From Chthoniobacter flavus Ellin428 (GTDB lineage Bacteria > Verrucomicrobiota > Verrucomicrobiia > Chthoniobacterales > Chthoniobacteraceae), in contig NZ_ABVL01000001.1 of the NCBI RefSeq assembly GCF_000173075.1, positions 611,212-675,211 on the forward strand: a DNA stretch of 64,000 nt, in the 5' to 3' direction. Shown one piece after another: positions 41,769 to 54,540 of the stretch. The position numbers were made by a program, and so were the translations under genes. A model generated the notes under the pieces. It did not search any database. It was not told the DNA's origin and saw nothing but the letters and a program-made list of their open reading frames with translations. Positions within the stretch are counted from its first letter, which is position 1; each line of letters starts with the position of its first letter.

Positions 41769-42550
41769 GCCGCCTGACCCCGACTCTCGATCCTACATCG
41801 GCCCATCGCCTGGTCGTCCGCGACCTCACGGTGAGCTACAACCGCGTACCGGCGCTACACCACATCGCCTTCGAATTGGGCTGTGGCGAATCCGTCGCCC
41901 TGCTCGGGCCGAACGGTGCGGGCAAATCCACGCTGCTCAAATCACTGGTCGGCCTGCTGCCGCGCGAGACGGGCAGCATCACTTTTCACGGCCGCGAAGT
42001 GGCTGGGGCGACCAAGGATTTCGCCTATCTGCCCCAACGGGAAAATATTGACTGGGATTTCCCGACCACCGTCCGCGGTCTCGTCGAGATGGGCCGTTAT
42101 TTGCGGCTCGGTTGGTGGCGGCGTTTCCGGGAGGAAGATTGCCTTGCTGTCGATGAAGCGATCGCCGCCATGCGTCTGGAAACGCTGCATCGCCGCCAGA
42201 TCAGCGCGCTTTCCGGCGGCCAGCAGCAGCGAGCCTTCCTCGCCCGGGCACTCGCCCAACAGGCTCACGTCTTCCTGCTCGATGAACCCTTCACCGGGCT
42301 CGACAAGCCTTCGCAGGACAATCTCAAGGAAATGCTGCGGACCCTGCGCGGCCAGGGAAAGCTGATCATCGCTTCGCATCACGACCTGCAGACCGTCTCG
42401 GAACTCTTTGATCGCGTGATCCTGCTCAACGGCGAACTCATCGCCGAAGGTCCGGTGGCCGAAGTCTTCACCGAGGCGAACATTCACAAGACCTACCACA
42501 CCGCGCCTTTCACCGGACCCGCCGGACGGCCGCATCACCATCACCACTGA
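41765..42550 (+). CDS. znuC: Metal ABC importer, ATP-binding protein with His-rich tail
   Basis: A 261-residue ABC ATPase that drives the importer at the inner membrane face. Walker A is GPNGAGKST (48-56), the Q-loop is YLPQREN, the signature is LSGGQQQRAF (149-158), Walker B is VFLLDEPF (169-176) and the H-loop is IIASHHD. The C-terminus ends in TAPFTGPAGRPHHHHH, a tail that could bind or sense the metal. The permease gene follows after 18 bases. Named by analogy; the sequence alone does not separate zinc from manganese systems. Confidence 0.9.
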   Translation: MSRLTPTLDPTSAHRLVVRDLTVSYNRVPALHHIAFELGCGESVALLGPNGAGKSTLLKSLVGLLPRETGSITFHGREVAGATKDFAYLPQRENIDWDFPTTVRGLVEMGRYLRLGWWRRFREEDCLAVDEAIAAMRLETLHRRQISALSGGQQQRAFLARALAQQAHVFLLDEPFTGLDKPSQDNLKEMLRTLRGQGKLIIASHHDLQTVSELFDRVILLNGELIAEGPVAEVFTEANIHKTYHTAPFTGPAGRPHHHHH

Positions 42551-42568
42551 GCACTAAGCACTTCCTCC

Positions 42569-43495
42569 ATGGATTGGCTCACTGAACCTTTTCACCACGA
42601 ATTCATGCGGCGCGTCGTTGTCGGCGGCGCGCTGCTCGGCTTCACCAATGGTTTCCTCGGCGCCTTTGTCGTCCTGCGGCGACTGGCGCTGATGGCCGAT
42701 TCGCTTTCCCACTCGCTGCTGCCGGGTTTGGCGGTCGCGTTGTTACTCTTCGGACTGGCGCCCGTCGGTCTGTTTTTCGGCGCCCTCGTCGCGGCGCTCA
42801 TCGTGGCCATGGGCGCGCAAATCATCGCCCGTAGCTCGCGCTTGAAGGAAGACACCGCACTGGGTGCGCTCTACACCGTGGCGTTTTCGCTCGGCGTCGT
42901 GCTTATCAGCTTTGTGAAAGTGCGCGTCTCGCTGCTCCACTATCTCTTCGGCAACATCCTCGGGCTTTCGGATTCGGATCTGTGGATTATCTGGGGCATC
43001 AGCCTCATCGTTGTGCCCTTGCTCGTCGGCTTGCAACGGCCCTTGCTGCTCACCCTGTTCGATCCCACGGTGGCCGCGAGCCAGGGCATCCGTGTGAACT
43101 GGCTGAACTTCATCCTCATGTTTTCGCTCGTGCTGACCATGATCGCCTCGCTGCAGGCGATCGGCGTCATCATGTTGCTCGGCTTGCTGATTCTGCCCGC
43201 CGCGACCGTTTATCTCCTCTGCGATTCCTATTCAACGATGCTCTGGGGCGGGGGGGTGATCGGCATGCTCGGCTCCCTCGCGGGCTTGCTGCTTTCCTAC
43301 TGGCTGAATCTTCCCTCGGGCGCCAGCATTGTCCTCGTCCTCGGCATCGTCTTTTTCGCGGCGTTCTTCTTCAGCCCGCGCTACGGCCTCATCCGCCGCC
43401 TGCGTCCGGCTCGCCACTTGCACGCCGAGAGCCTCGCGCGCTGGCCGCATGGCTCTCCGAGCGAAGAAACGGGGTCGGAAAAAGCGGAGGGCTGA
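42569..43495 (+). CDS. znuB: Metal ABC importer, ZnuB/TroC-family permease
   Basis: A 308-residue integral membrane protein with about eight or nine TM helices. It has the ABC-3 family segments GGALLGFTNGFLGAFVVLRR, LALMADSLSHSLLPGLAVAL, DTALGALYTVAFSLGVVLIS and SLQAIGVIMLLGLLILPAAT. The last 35 residues are hydrophilic (ARHLHAESLARWPHGSPSEE). It completes the operon with the binding protein, small membrane protein and ATPase. Confidence 0.92.
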   Translation: MDWLTEPFHHEFMRRVVVGGALLGFTNGFLGAFVVLRRLALMADSLSHSLLPGLAVALLLFGLAPVGLFFGALVAALIVAMGAQIIARSSRLKEDTALGALYTVAFSLGVVLISFVKVRVSLLHYLFGNILGLSDSDLWIIWGISLIVVPLLVGLQRPLLLTLFDPTVAASQGIRVNWLNFILMFSLVLTMIASLQAIGVIMLLGLLILPAATVYLLCDSYSTMLWGGGVIGMLGSLAGLLLSYWLNLPSGASIVLVLGIVFFAAFFFSPRYGLIRRLRPARHLHAESLARWPHGSPSEETGSEKAEG

Positions 43496-43502
43496 GAGGA
43501 CC

Positions 43503-43718
43503 CTATGGCGTGTGGGCCTTGGAGACAAAGAAGCCGCCGACATCGCAGCCGACGTAGAGGGTGTGGGCGTCATGCGGGTCCCAGAGGAGAGAGGGAATCC
43601 ATCCGCCGCCACCGGGACCGGCGAGTCGCCAGGAAATCTCCGTGGCCTCGGTCGCATTGGTGGCTGAAGGGATTGCGGGACCGTCCGCGGCCATCAGAGG
43701 CAACAGGAAGACGAGCAA
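43503..43718 (-). pseudogene. Truncated BNR/sialidase-like secreted protein (N-terminal stub)
   Basis: A 71-residue frame with signal-like start (MLVFLLPLMAADGPAIP) and then ISWRLAGPGGGGWIPSLLWD and TLYVGCDVGGFFVS. That is the opening of secreted BNR/GH74-like propellers, comparable to the N-terminus of the protein at 22046. It stops after KAHTP, so only the first blade remains of what is usually more than 400 residues. It is convergent with the permease gene, with 7 bases between them. Probably a decayed gene. Confidence 0.55.
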
Positions 43719-44275
43719 TGGGAGAGAGCAGATTGCCGATAGGAAAGAGAGAACCGGAAGGGGAGAAAACGGGGCATGGCTCAGAGTGCTTTTGTCCCTC
43801 TTCCCCCGACTTCCTGTCCAGCCTCGGACGCTCGAGAGCGTCTGCCTGGGGGAGGGGCGACCTTCGAAGCCGTCTCTGTAGCGGTGGCCTGTGACTGTCG
43901 GCGAATAGGAGAGATGGGAGAAATAGGAATTATAGGAGGCATGGGACTCCCATAATTCCTATTCTTCCTATTCCTCCCATCTCCTCTGCCGGTAACCGAC
44001 CGCCGCGACAGCAATCGATCGCTAAACGATGCCCGGATATCGTTTCAGCTTGGGAAAGGACCAGTTTGCGCCCGCCCTGGCGGGTGATCATGGAGTCTGA
44101 AACACCCACCCTGCGCCGTAATTTTCAGAGGTAAACGTCACTTTTTTCGAGATTCTTCTTGTGAGATTGTGGCGTCCCGTTAATTTCCGCGCCCCGCCCA
44201 AAAAGGTGGTGCTGCACAACGCGAAAGCGCGCTGAGCGGCGACTGGAAAAGTTGAAAGAAATTTCAAAAATCCGG
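43719..44275. other. Intergenic region before rRNA promoters
   Basis: No coding gene is supported. It contains the second ATAGGA palindrome (43902-43987). The rest, including 44030-44270, shows no structure I can name apart from A-rich stretches just before the promoter. Confidence 0.6.
43902..43987. repeat. ATAGGA/TCCTAT palindromic intergenic repeat, copy B
   Basis: The left arm carries AATAGGAGAGATGGGAG, AAATAGGAATTATAGG and CATGGGA; the right arm is CTCCCATAATTCC, TATTCTTCCTATTCC and TCCCATCTCCT, near-exact reverse complements around a centre at about 43946. It is the most regular copy and would fold into a roughly 40-bp hairpin. Confidence 0.85.
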
Positions 44276-44303
44276 TTGACCGATCAAAGCGACCCGCTAG
44301 AGT
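44276..44303 (+). promoter_or_regulatory. rRNA operon promoter P1
   Basis: TTGACC (44276-44281), 16-base spacer, TAGAGT (44298-44303). Upstream is an A/T-rich tract (GTTGAAAGAAATTTCAAAAA) that fits an UP element. The same block recurs about 114 bases downstream. Confidence 0.75.
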
Positions 44304-44389
44304 GCGCGCCCCGCCACGAAAGGCGCTGTTACCGAAGCGAAAGTTTCGAGAGGTAACTGAGAAAGTTGAAAGAAATTTCAAATTTCCGG

Positions 44390-44417
44390 TTGACCCGCCG
44401 AAGCCGACAGCTAAAGT
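44390..44417 (+). promoter_or_regulatory. rRNA operon promoter P2
   Basis: TTGACC (44390-44395), 16-base spacer, TAAAGT (44412-44417), preceded by the near-identical tract GTTGAAAGAAATTTCAAATT. P1 and P2 are clearly duplicated copies. The 565-base leader from here to the 16S start has no gene. Confidence 0.75.
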
Positions 44418-44982
44418 AGCAGGCCCGACACGAAAAGCGGGACTGCTCCTCAAGATGGAGCGGTGGATCTTCCAAACAACTGGGACTTCAGATTGAGACT
44501 CAATCTTGTCCCGACAATGAGGGTCAACGTCGAGATGACGGTGATCATTAAAGTCGGAGCGATGAGATTGAGTTTTTTGTTGCCCGGATGTTTGTGAAGC
44601 CAATGATCTTTGAAAGTTTGATTCTGGAGTTTGTCACACGACTCCGTCGAGGCTGAAAACCAAAGCGCAAGCGAAGGTGGAAAGCGTTGGCGGAAAGAGC
44701 AGACTCAGAACGGTCAACTAGACGCCTCGGATTGAATCGAGGAATTCGAATCGCAAGGTTTGGTTTCCTGGAGGAGAAATCGAGGCGTAGAAAGCAAAAA
44801 TTGAATTGTGCGTTATACGTCAGATCTTTGATTTCAAAAATTATAAAGACTGAACAAACCCTGCCTAAGCTGACAACCTTCGGGTTGAGGCGAGAAAGCA
44901 GGTTATGAACAGTCAGATTTAGTAAGCAGCTTTAGCAGCTGTCTTACGCAAACTTTGAGGACTTAAATGTTCTCATCCGTTT

Positions 44983-46550
<1,568 letters not shown>

Positions 46551-46799
46551 ATGCCTTACTTCCTCACGGAACTGGCATAGGTCGATCGCTAATGTCTCCT
46601 GGAAGCCCTTCAAAAGCTTCCCTGGAAACGATGCGACCCTAAGACTTCGGTAACGAAAGAAACCGGAGCATCAGAGTATCTGAAACGGTAGCGCACAATT
46701 CAGTTTTTGCTTCGATTCCCAGACTAAACGCGAAAGCGTTTGGCCTAATTAGGCAAGGGAACACCAAAAGACATTCGAACACACATTAAGTGAACCCAA

Positions 46800-46872
46800 G
46801 GGGGCATAGCTCAGTTGGTAGAGCGGTAGCTTTGCAAGCTATAGGTCAGGGGTTCGAATCCCCTTGCCTCCA
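46800..46872 (+). tRNA. tRNA-Ala (anticodon UGC)
   Basis: In the 16S-23S spacer. Acceptor GGGGGCA pairs with TGCCTCC; the anticodon loop is CTTTGCAAG with TGC; the T-arm is GGGGTTCGAATCCCC. CCA is not encoded. Confidence 0.96.
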
Positions 46873-46879
46873 CTAGAAA

Positions 46880-46975
46880 GTTGATAGTGGATAGTTGATG
46901 GTTGATAGTTCAGCCATCAAAAGACCGCCCGGCAAACGCCGCGCGGCTATCAACTATCAACCCTCAACTATCAAC
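46880..46975. repeat. GTTGATAG-type inverted repeat inside the rRNA spacer
   Basis: GTTGATAGTGGATAGTTGATGGTTGATAG (46880-46908) faces CTATCAACTATCAACCCTCAACTATCAAC (46947-46975). The two arms are built from the same roughly 8-base unit and fold onto each other between the two tRNA genes. A single-arm relative is at 57379-57408. Confidence 0.8.
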
Positions 46976-46984
46976 CCGCTTTTC

Positions 46985-47061
46985 GGGCGTGTAGCTCAGT
47001 TGGTTAGAGCATGCGCTTGATAAGCGCAGGGTCGCAGGTTCGAATCCTGCCACGCCCACCA
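46985..47061 (+). tRNA. tRNA-Ile (anticodon GAU)
   Basis: Acceptor GGGCGTG pairs with CACGCCC; anticodon loop CTTGATAAG; T-arm GCAGGTTCGAATCCTGC; encoded CCA ends at 47061. Order 16S-Ala-Ile-23S is seen here; the reverse order is more common in many bacteria. Confidence 0.97.
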
Positions 47062-47213
47062 GGCTGAGCAGGGCAGGGGTGAAAATGAAAGGGAGAAAGG
47101 GAGAGTGGGAGAAGGGGAAAAAAAGAAGCAAGAACGACCGTTTTGAGTTTGTGTGACTTAGGAAGAGATTCCAGGCATCAAATTCTCCCCGTCGAGCCAA
47201 CTTGAGCTCGGCC

Positions 47214-47237
47214 GGTTCTTTGACATCTACATACAGG
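47214..47237 (+). promoter_or_regulatory. boxA-like signal and left arm of the 23S processing stem
   Basis: GGTTCTTTGACA (47214-47225) resembles the boxA antitermination signal. TGACATCTACATACAGG (47221-47237) is exactly complementary to CCTGTATGTAGATGTCA at 50266-50282, and weaker pairing continues inward, giving a long stem that encloses 23S rRNA for RNase III-type processing. No other feature is seen in 47062-47330. Confidence 0.75.
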
Positions 47238-47330
47238 GTAGTAATACAACTTTTTTAGAGCTGAGTCTGAAACGAGAGTTTCAGTTATCATATTTCCCAT
47301 GTCCCTTAACCGGGATGTGAGGATCAGATT

Positions 47331-50185
<2,855 letters not shown>

Positions 50186-50265
50186 TCCTCATCCTCTTAC
50201 TTTAAGAGATGAGCGAAATTGACAAATTTAAACAAAACTCAGCCTGAAAAGGGCTGTATGAAACT

Positions 50266-50339
50266 CCTGTATGTAGATGTCAGAGAATCGGTAAAGCGCC
50301 ATAAAGCGTCGTAAGGCGACTTGGCCGGGTTCTTTGACA
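50266..50339 (+). promoter_or_regulatory. Right arm of the 23S processing stem and second boxA-like signal
   Basis: CCTGTATGTAGATGTCA (50266-50282) pairs with 47221-47237. GGTTCTTTGACA (50328-50339) repeats the boxA-like sequence found before 23S, now before 5S. Confidence 0.7.
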
Positions 50340-50467
50340 ACCAAATAAAAACGAAAAGCGACGGTTCAGTTGGAGTAAAATCCAATTGACCGCAGGGGAA
50401 CCGATATGAAAGTATCGAAACCCTTCGCTGCGAAGCAGCGATCAAATCCCCATGAAATGGGGTCGTT

Positions 50468-50560
50468 AGAAGTCTGGCGAATTTGAGGTTCGACTCACAC
50501 CCCCCAGTGAGAAACCTCCCAGATTGAGCCTTAGTGTGGCCTCAAATTCGTCAGACTTCT
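50468..50560. repeat. 21-bp inverted repeat upstream of 5S rRNA
   Basis: AGAAGTCTGGCGAATTTGAGG (50468-50488) pairs with CCTCAAATTCGTCAGACTTCT (50540-50560), one mismatch, and the right arm runs into the 5' end of 5S. It probably acts in maturation of the 5S transcript or is a mobile hairpin in the spacer. Confidence 0.75.
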
Positions 50561-50673
50561 GGTGATCCCAGCGCAGTGGACCCACCCGTTCCCATTCCGA
50601 ACACGGAAGTGAAACGCTGCAGCCCCGATGATAGTGCATGTCTAGCTTGTGCGAAAGTAGGACGTCGCCAGTT
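50559..50673 (+). rRNA. 5S ribosomal RNA
   Basis: CTGGTGATCCCAGCGCAGTGG with CCACCCGTTCCCATTCCGAAC, the signature of 5S loop B/C, then CGGAAGTGAAACGCTGCAGC and a 3' end CGTCGCCAG that pairs with the 5' CTGGTG. Ends are estimated from the terminal stem. Confidence 0.93.
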
Positions 50674-50677
50674 TTAC

Positions 50678-50716
50678 GCCCCATCTCTTGTTAAATCAGG
50701 AGATGGGGCTTTTTCT
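50678..50716 (+). terminator. rRNA operon terminator
   Basis: GCCCCATCTC and GAGATGGGGC form a 10-bp stem followed directly by TTTTTC, a strong intrinsic terminator right after 5S. Confidence 0.95.
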
Positions 50717-50868
50717 TTGCCCTCGTTGGGGTGATTTGGCGTTAGGGGACAGTTCTTCCGGTGGACCCGTAGTGGTAAGTGAAAGTGAAGGTGGAAAGGG
50801 AGTTCCTCAGCGGTCCTTTCCGCCTACAAATGGCTCGTTGTCTCGTGAGCGCACTGATGCGCCTCCAG

Positions 50869-51588
50869 CTAATCCGCGAGATCGAAGCTGGCGGTGTAGA
50901 CGGGGATAGAGCTTCCTTGCCAGTCATCACTGCCCTCGGGCGCCACGACCATTTTGATGCCTTTTCCTTTGGTCGCCCTTCCGGTTGGGTAGCCTCTGAC
51001 GATGACGGGACCGTCGAGATAGCTGGCGGTGCTCCACATCGACCGGTCGAAAACGCTGTGACTTTCCCGCAGGACCCCGTGATCCACGGTCATCAGCCGG
51101 CCAAATTGGAACTGCTCATGAGTCTCCACGAGGTTTCCGTAAATGACGTTCATGCCCAAACCATCGCCAGCATAGGTCGGGGTGCTGACGCCGTGCACGA
51201 TCCAGCCGCTGCAATTGAGCACCAGGTCGGAGCCGACCTGATCCATCACGATGCCTCGGGCGATCCGCAACTCGGAGCGGCTGTGACTTTTTGAAAGCAG
51301 AGCCGCCGGAGCGCCGCCGGGAATCGCGGACGGTATTGCGGAGAGCTTTTGTTTCACGAAGGTCAGCGCGGACGAAAGCGCATCCGACGACTGCGAAATG
51401 ACCGAAGGAGAGGATAATGGCACCGAAGATTTCGCCGGTACGGGCGAACTGGGCGAGGCGGCGATTCTCGAGGTGGACGGTTGGGAGACAGCCACGCCGG
51501 GCGAGGGCACGCTGCTCTGCTTCCCGGTGAGTTCAAAAAACAGCACCGATCCGGCCAACACAAATGCAAGGAACGTAAGCAATCTCAT
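50869..51588 (-). CDS. Exported or membrane-anchored hypothetical protein
   Basis: A 239-residue protein from ATG 51588 (MRLLTFLAFVLAGSVLFFEL, a signal or anchor). The frame is open to 51936 but that part is antisense to the PEP carboxylase gene. Residues about 25-75 are a Ser/Pro-rich low-complexity linker. The C-terminal domain (about 100-235) is beta-rich, with GIVMDQVGSDLVLNCSG, YGNLVETHEQFQFG and YLDGPVIVRGYP. I do not recognise it. It is divergent from ppc, 129 bases away. Confidence 0.7.
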   Translation of the reverse strand: MRLLTFLAFVLAGSVLFFELTGKQSSVPSPGVAVSQPSTSRIAASPSSPVPAKSSVPLSSPSVISQSSDALSSALTFVKQKLSAIPSAIPGGAPAALLSKSHSRSELRIARGIVMDQVGSDLVLNCSGWIVHGVSTPTYAGDGLGMNVIYGNLVETHEQFQFGRLMTVDHGVLRESHSVFDRSMWSTASYLDGPVIVRGYPTGRATKGKGIKMVVAPEGSDDWQGSSIPVYTASFDLAD

Positions 51589-51717
51589 TAGCGCCAAATC
51601 CTTTCCGTTCAACGGCCTAGCAGAGGGGTGCTCGACCTTGAAGAAAAATCCGACGCCACGGTTTTTCTTGCCGCCTGCCATGTCCGGGAGGAAAAACAGC
51701 GCAGGGTTTTCATTTCT

Positions 51718-54498
51718 ATGACTAAGGGCCAACCTGCTTCCGACTACGTCACGATCGGCTTCGAGAAAATCGAGCGCGATTTGCGGTTTTTCATCGAGTG
51801 TTTGGGCGAGGTTTTGCGTGAACTCGGCCACAGCGACCTGGCCAGCCACCTGCCTTGGTTTGGCTCGGATCCCACGAAATTCGAAACCGAGCAGGTGCCG
51901 GGGCAAATCGGTTTGGTTTACTCCATCGCCTTCCAAATCCTGAACATGGTCGAGGAGAACGCCGCGGCTTATGTGCGAACGATTCGCGAGCGGGAAAGTG
52001 GTTTGATCGCCGAGCGCGGATTGTGGGGCGAACGCTTTGCCAAGTTGAAGGCGGAAGGGGTTCCCGAGTCAGTTATCGGCGAGATGCTCGCGCGGGTGCG
52101 AGTGGAGCCAGTGTTGACGGCGCATCCGACGGAGGCCAAGCGACTGGCGGTGCTGGATCAGCACCGCTCGCTCTTCGCGCTGCTCTCCGGTCCGGACCGC
52201 GAGACCCTCCCGAATTCCGAACTGCACTCCCTGCGGGCGAAGACCAAGGCAGCGCTCGAGCGGCTTTGGCGCACGGGTGAAATCCTCCTCGAAAAGCCGA
52301 CGCTGACCGATGAGCGGCGGAACGTCTTCCACTATCTGCGCGACGTTTTCCCCTCGGTACTGCCAGCCTTGGATGAACGCCTCGAGGAGGCCTGGGTGGC
52401 GGCCGGTTTCGACGCGAGTCATTTGCGCGATGAATCGAAATTGCCGCAGGTCCGTTTCGGGACCTGGGTGGGCGGCGATCGCGATGGGCACCCGGGCGTT
52501 ACCGCCGAGGTGACGGCGGAAACTTTGGAGCGTTTGCGGGCGAATGCGTTTGTCGTTCTTCGCCAGCAACTGGTGATGCTGGCGGAAAAGCTCAGTCTGT
52601 CACAGTGGATGCAACCGCTGCCGGCATCGCTGGTGGCAGCGCGGGACAAGCTCGCGGAATCGCTGGGCGAAAAAGCGCGAGCCGTTCTTTCCACCAACAC
52701 GAGCGAGCCCTGGCGGCAGTATGTGGAATTGATGATCGATCGGTTGCCGATCGAAATCGTGCCGCACCGGATTTCGCAATTACGGGCGGACCCCGGTAGC
52801 TACGAGCGGGCCGAACAACTCGCCGCGGACCTTGGGATTCTGCGCGATTCGCTGGTGGAAGTGGGCGCGCAACGCCTGGCGGACTCCGACGTGCGGCCGG
52901 TGCTGCGCGCGGTGCAACTCGTCGGTTTCCACCTCGCCCAACTCGACATTCGCCAGAACAGTGTTTTCCACGTGAAAGCGTTGTCGCAACTCATGGACGC
53001 CTCGGGCCTCGACGGCAGCCAGTGGGAGGAGTGGACGGAAAATGAGCGGCTGCGTTTTTTGGAAAAGGAGCTGCGTTCGCCGCGGCCTTTCCTGCATGCC
53101 TCGGCCTCGGCGGGACCGGAAGCGGATGCGGTCCTCGGCTGCTTTCGCACGCTCGCCGCGCACATCGCGCGTTACGGTGCGGATGGCATCGGCGCGCTGA
53201 TCGTGAGCATGACGCGGCGTCTTTCCGATTTGCTTATCGTCTACGTGCTCGCTCGCGAAGCCGGCCTTACGCGCAGTTTGCCCGAGGGTCTCGTCTGTGT
53301 GCTGCCGGTGGTACCGTTGTTTGAAACGCTCGACGATCTCGAGGCCGCGCCTTCGATCCTCGGCGCATTTCTCGATGAGCCGATGACCCGCCGCAGTCTC
53401 AATTTTCTCGCGTGGAATTGGGGCCGCGAAAAGCTGTCGCTCACCCAGCAGGTCATGGTCGGCTACAGCGACAGCAACAAGGACTCCGGCATTTTCGCGA
53501 GCCAGTGGGGATTGCAAAAAGCGCAGGCGCGCCTGGCGCAGCTTGGGCGGGATACCGGTATACGCATTCGCTTTTTCCATGGTCGTGGCGGAACGGTCAG
53601 CCGTGGTGCGGGTCCGACACATCGTTTCCTCGAAGCGCTGCCGAACAATTCACTCTCCGGCGATATCCGCCTTACCGAGCAGGGTGAAACGATCGCGCAG
53701 AAATTCGGGCACTTCGTTACCGCAACTTACAATCTCGAGCTGCTCCTCGCCGGCGTCGCCGCCACCACCATCGATCACGAGCGCAGCGCGCCGGTGACGC
53801 CGCCGCTGGCACCGGTCCTGGAGCGTCTTTCGCGAGCGAGTCAGCAGTCGTATCGGAGACTGCTCGATGCGGAGGATTTCATCACGTTTTACCGTCAGGC
53901 GACACCGATCGATGCACTGGAGCACAGCCGCATCGGATCGCGTCCGTCACGCCGCACCGGGAATCCGAGCCTCGCTGATCTTCGCGCGATTCCGTGGGTG
54001 TTTAGTTGGAATCAGTCGCGCTTTTATGTGCCCGGTTGGTTTGGAGCGGGGTCTGGATTGAAGGCGCTGACCGAGACGGAACTCGCCGACATTAAGGACC
54101 AGCTGCGCACCTGGCCGTTTCTCTATTACGTGCTCACAAATATCGAAGCCAGCATCGCCAGCACGGACCTGGAATTGATGCAAGCGTACGCCGATCTCGT
54201 GGAGGACACGTCACTGCGCGATCGCTTCATGAAGATCATCATCGATGAGTGGAACCTCACCCGCGAGATGCTGGAAAAGCTGCGCGGAGCCTCGATGGCG
54301 GAACGTCGTCCGCGGATGTTGCGCACGCTCAAGTTACGGGCCGATGCCTTGCGGGTGCTGCATTTGCAGGAGATTCATCTGCTGAAGAAATGGCGTGGAT
54401 ATCGCAAAGCCGGCGATGAAGCCGCAGCGGAAAAGATGTTGCCGGATTTGCTGCTGTCGATTAACGCGATCGCGAGTGGATTGCGGACGACAGGGTAA
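51718..54498 (+). CDS. ppc: Phosphoenolpyruvate carboxylase
   Basis: An anaplerotic enzyme that makes oxaloacetate from phosphoenolpyruvate and bicarbonate. It has 926 residues from ATG 51718, in the family's range. The catalytic His136 is in LTAHPTEAKR, the second active-site block is GYSDSNKDSGIFAS (about 582-595), and the glycine-rich loop is FFHGRGGTVSRGAG (about 618-631). The C-terminus ends SINAIASGLRTTG, the usual end of bacterial enzymes. An upstream in-frame ATG at 51628 would add 30 residues without conservation. Confidence 0.98.
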   Translation: MTKGQPASDYVTIGFEKIERDLRFFIECLGEVLRELGHSDLASHLPWFGSDPTKFETEQVPGQIGLVYSIAFQILNMVEENAAAYVRTIRERESGLIAERGLWGERFAKLKAEGVPESVIGEMLARVRVEPVLTAHPTEAKRLAVLDQHRSLFALLSGPDRETLPNSELHSLRAKTKAALERLWRTGEILLEKPTLTDERRNVFHYLRDVFPSVLPALDERLEEAWVAAGFDASHLRDESKLPQVRFGTWVGGDRDGHPGVTAEVTAETLERLRANAFVVLRQQLVMLAEKLSLSQWMQPLPASLVAARDKLAESLGEKARAVLSTNTSEPWRQYVELMIDRLPIEIVPHRISQLRADPGSYERAEQLAADLGILRDSLVEVGAQRLADSDVRPVLRAVQLVGFHLAQLDIRQNSVFHVKALSQLMDASGLDGSQWEEWTENERLRFLEKELRSPRPFLHASASAGPEADAVLGCFRTLAAHIARYGADGIGALIVSMTRRLSDLLIVYVLAREAGLTRSLPEGLVCVLPVVPLFETLDDLEAAPSILGAFLDEPMTRRSLNFLAWNWGREKLSLTQQVMVGYSDSNKDSGIFASQWGLQKAQARLAQLGRDTGIRIRFFHGRGGTVSRGAGPTHRFLEALPNNSLSGDIRLTEQGETIAQKFGHFVTATYNLELLLAGVAATTIDHERSAPVTPPLAPVLERLSRASQQSYRRLLDAEDFITFYRQATPIDALEHSRIGSRPSRRTGNPSLADLRAIPWVFSWNQSRFYVPGWFGAGSGLKALTETELADIKDQLRTWPFLYYVLTNIEASIASTDLELMQAYADLVEDTSLRDRFMKIIIDEWNLTREMLEKLRGASMAERRPRMLRTLKLRADALRVLHLQEIHLLKKWRGYRKAGDEAAAEKMLPDLLLSINAIASGLRTTG

Positions 54499-54540
54499 GC
54501 CTCCTGGCGTGAAAGGCTTCCTTTAGGAGGCCGGTATTTG

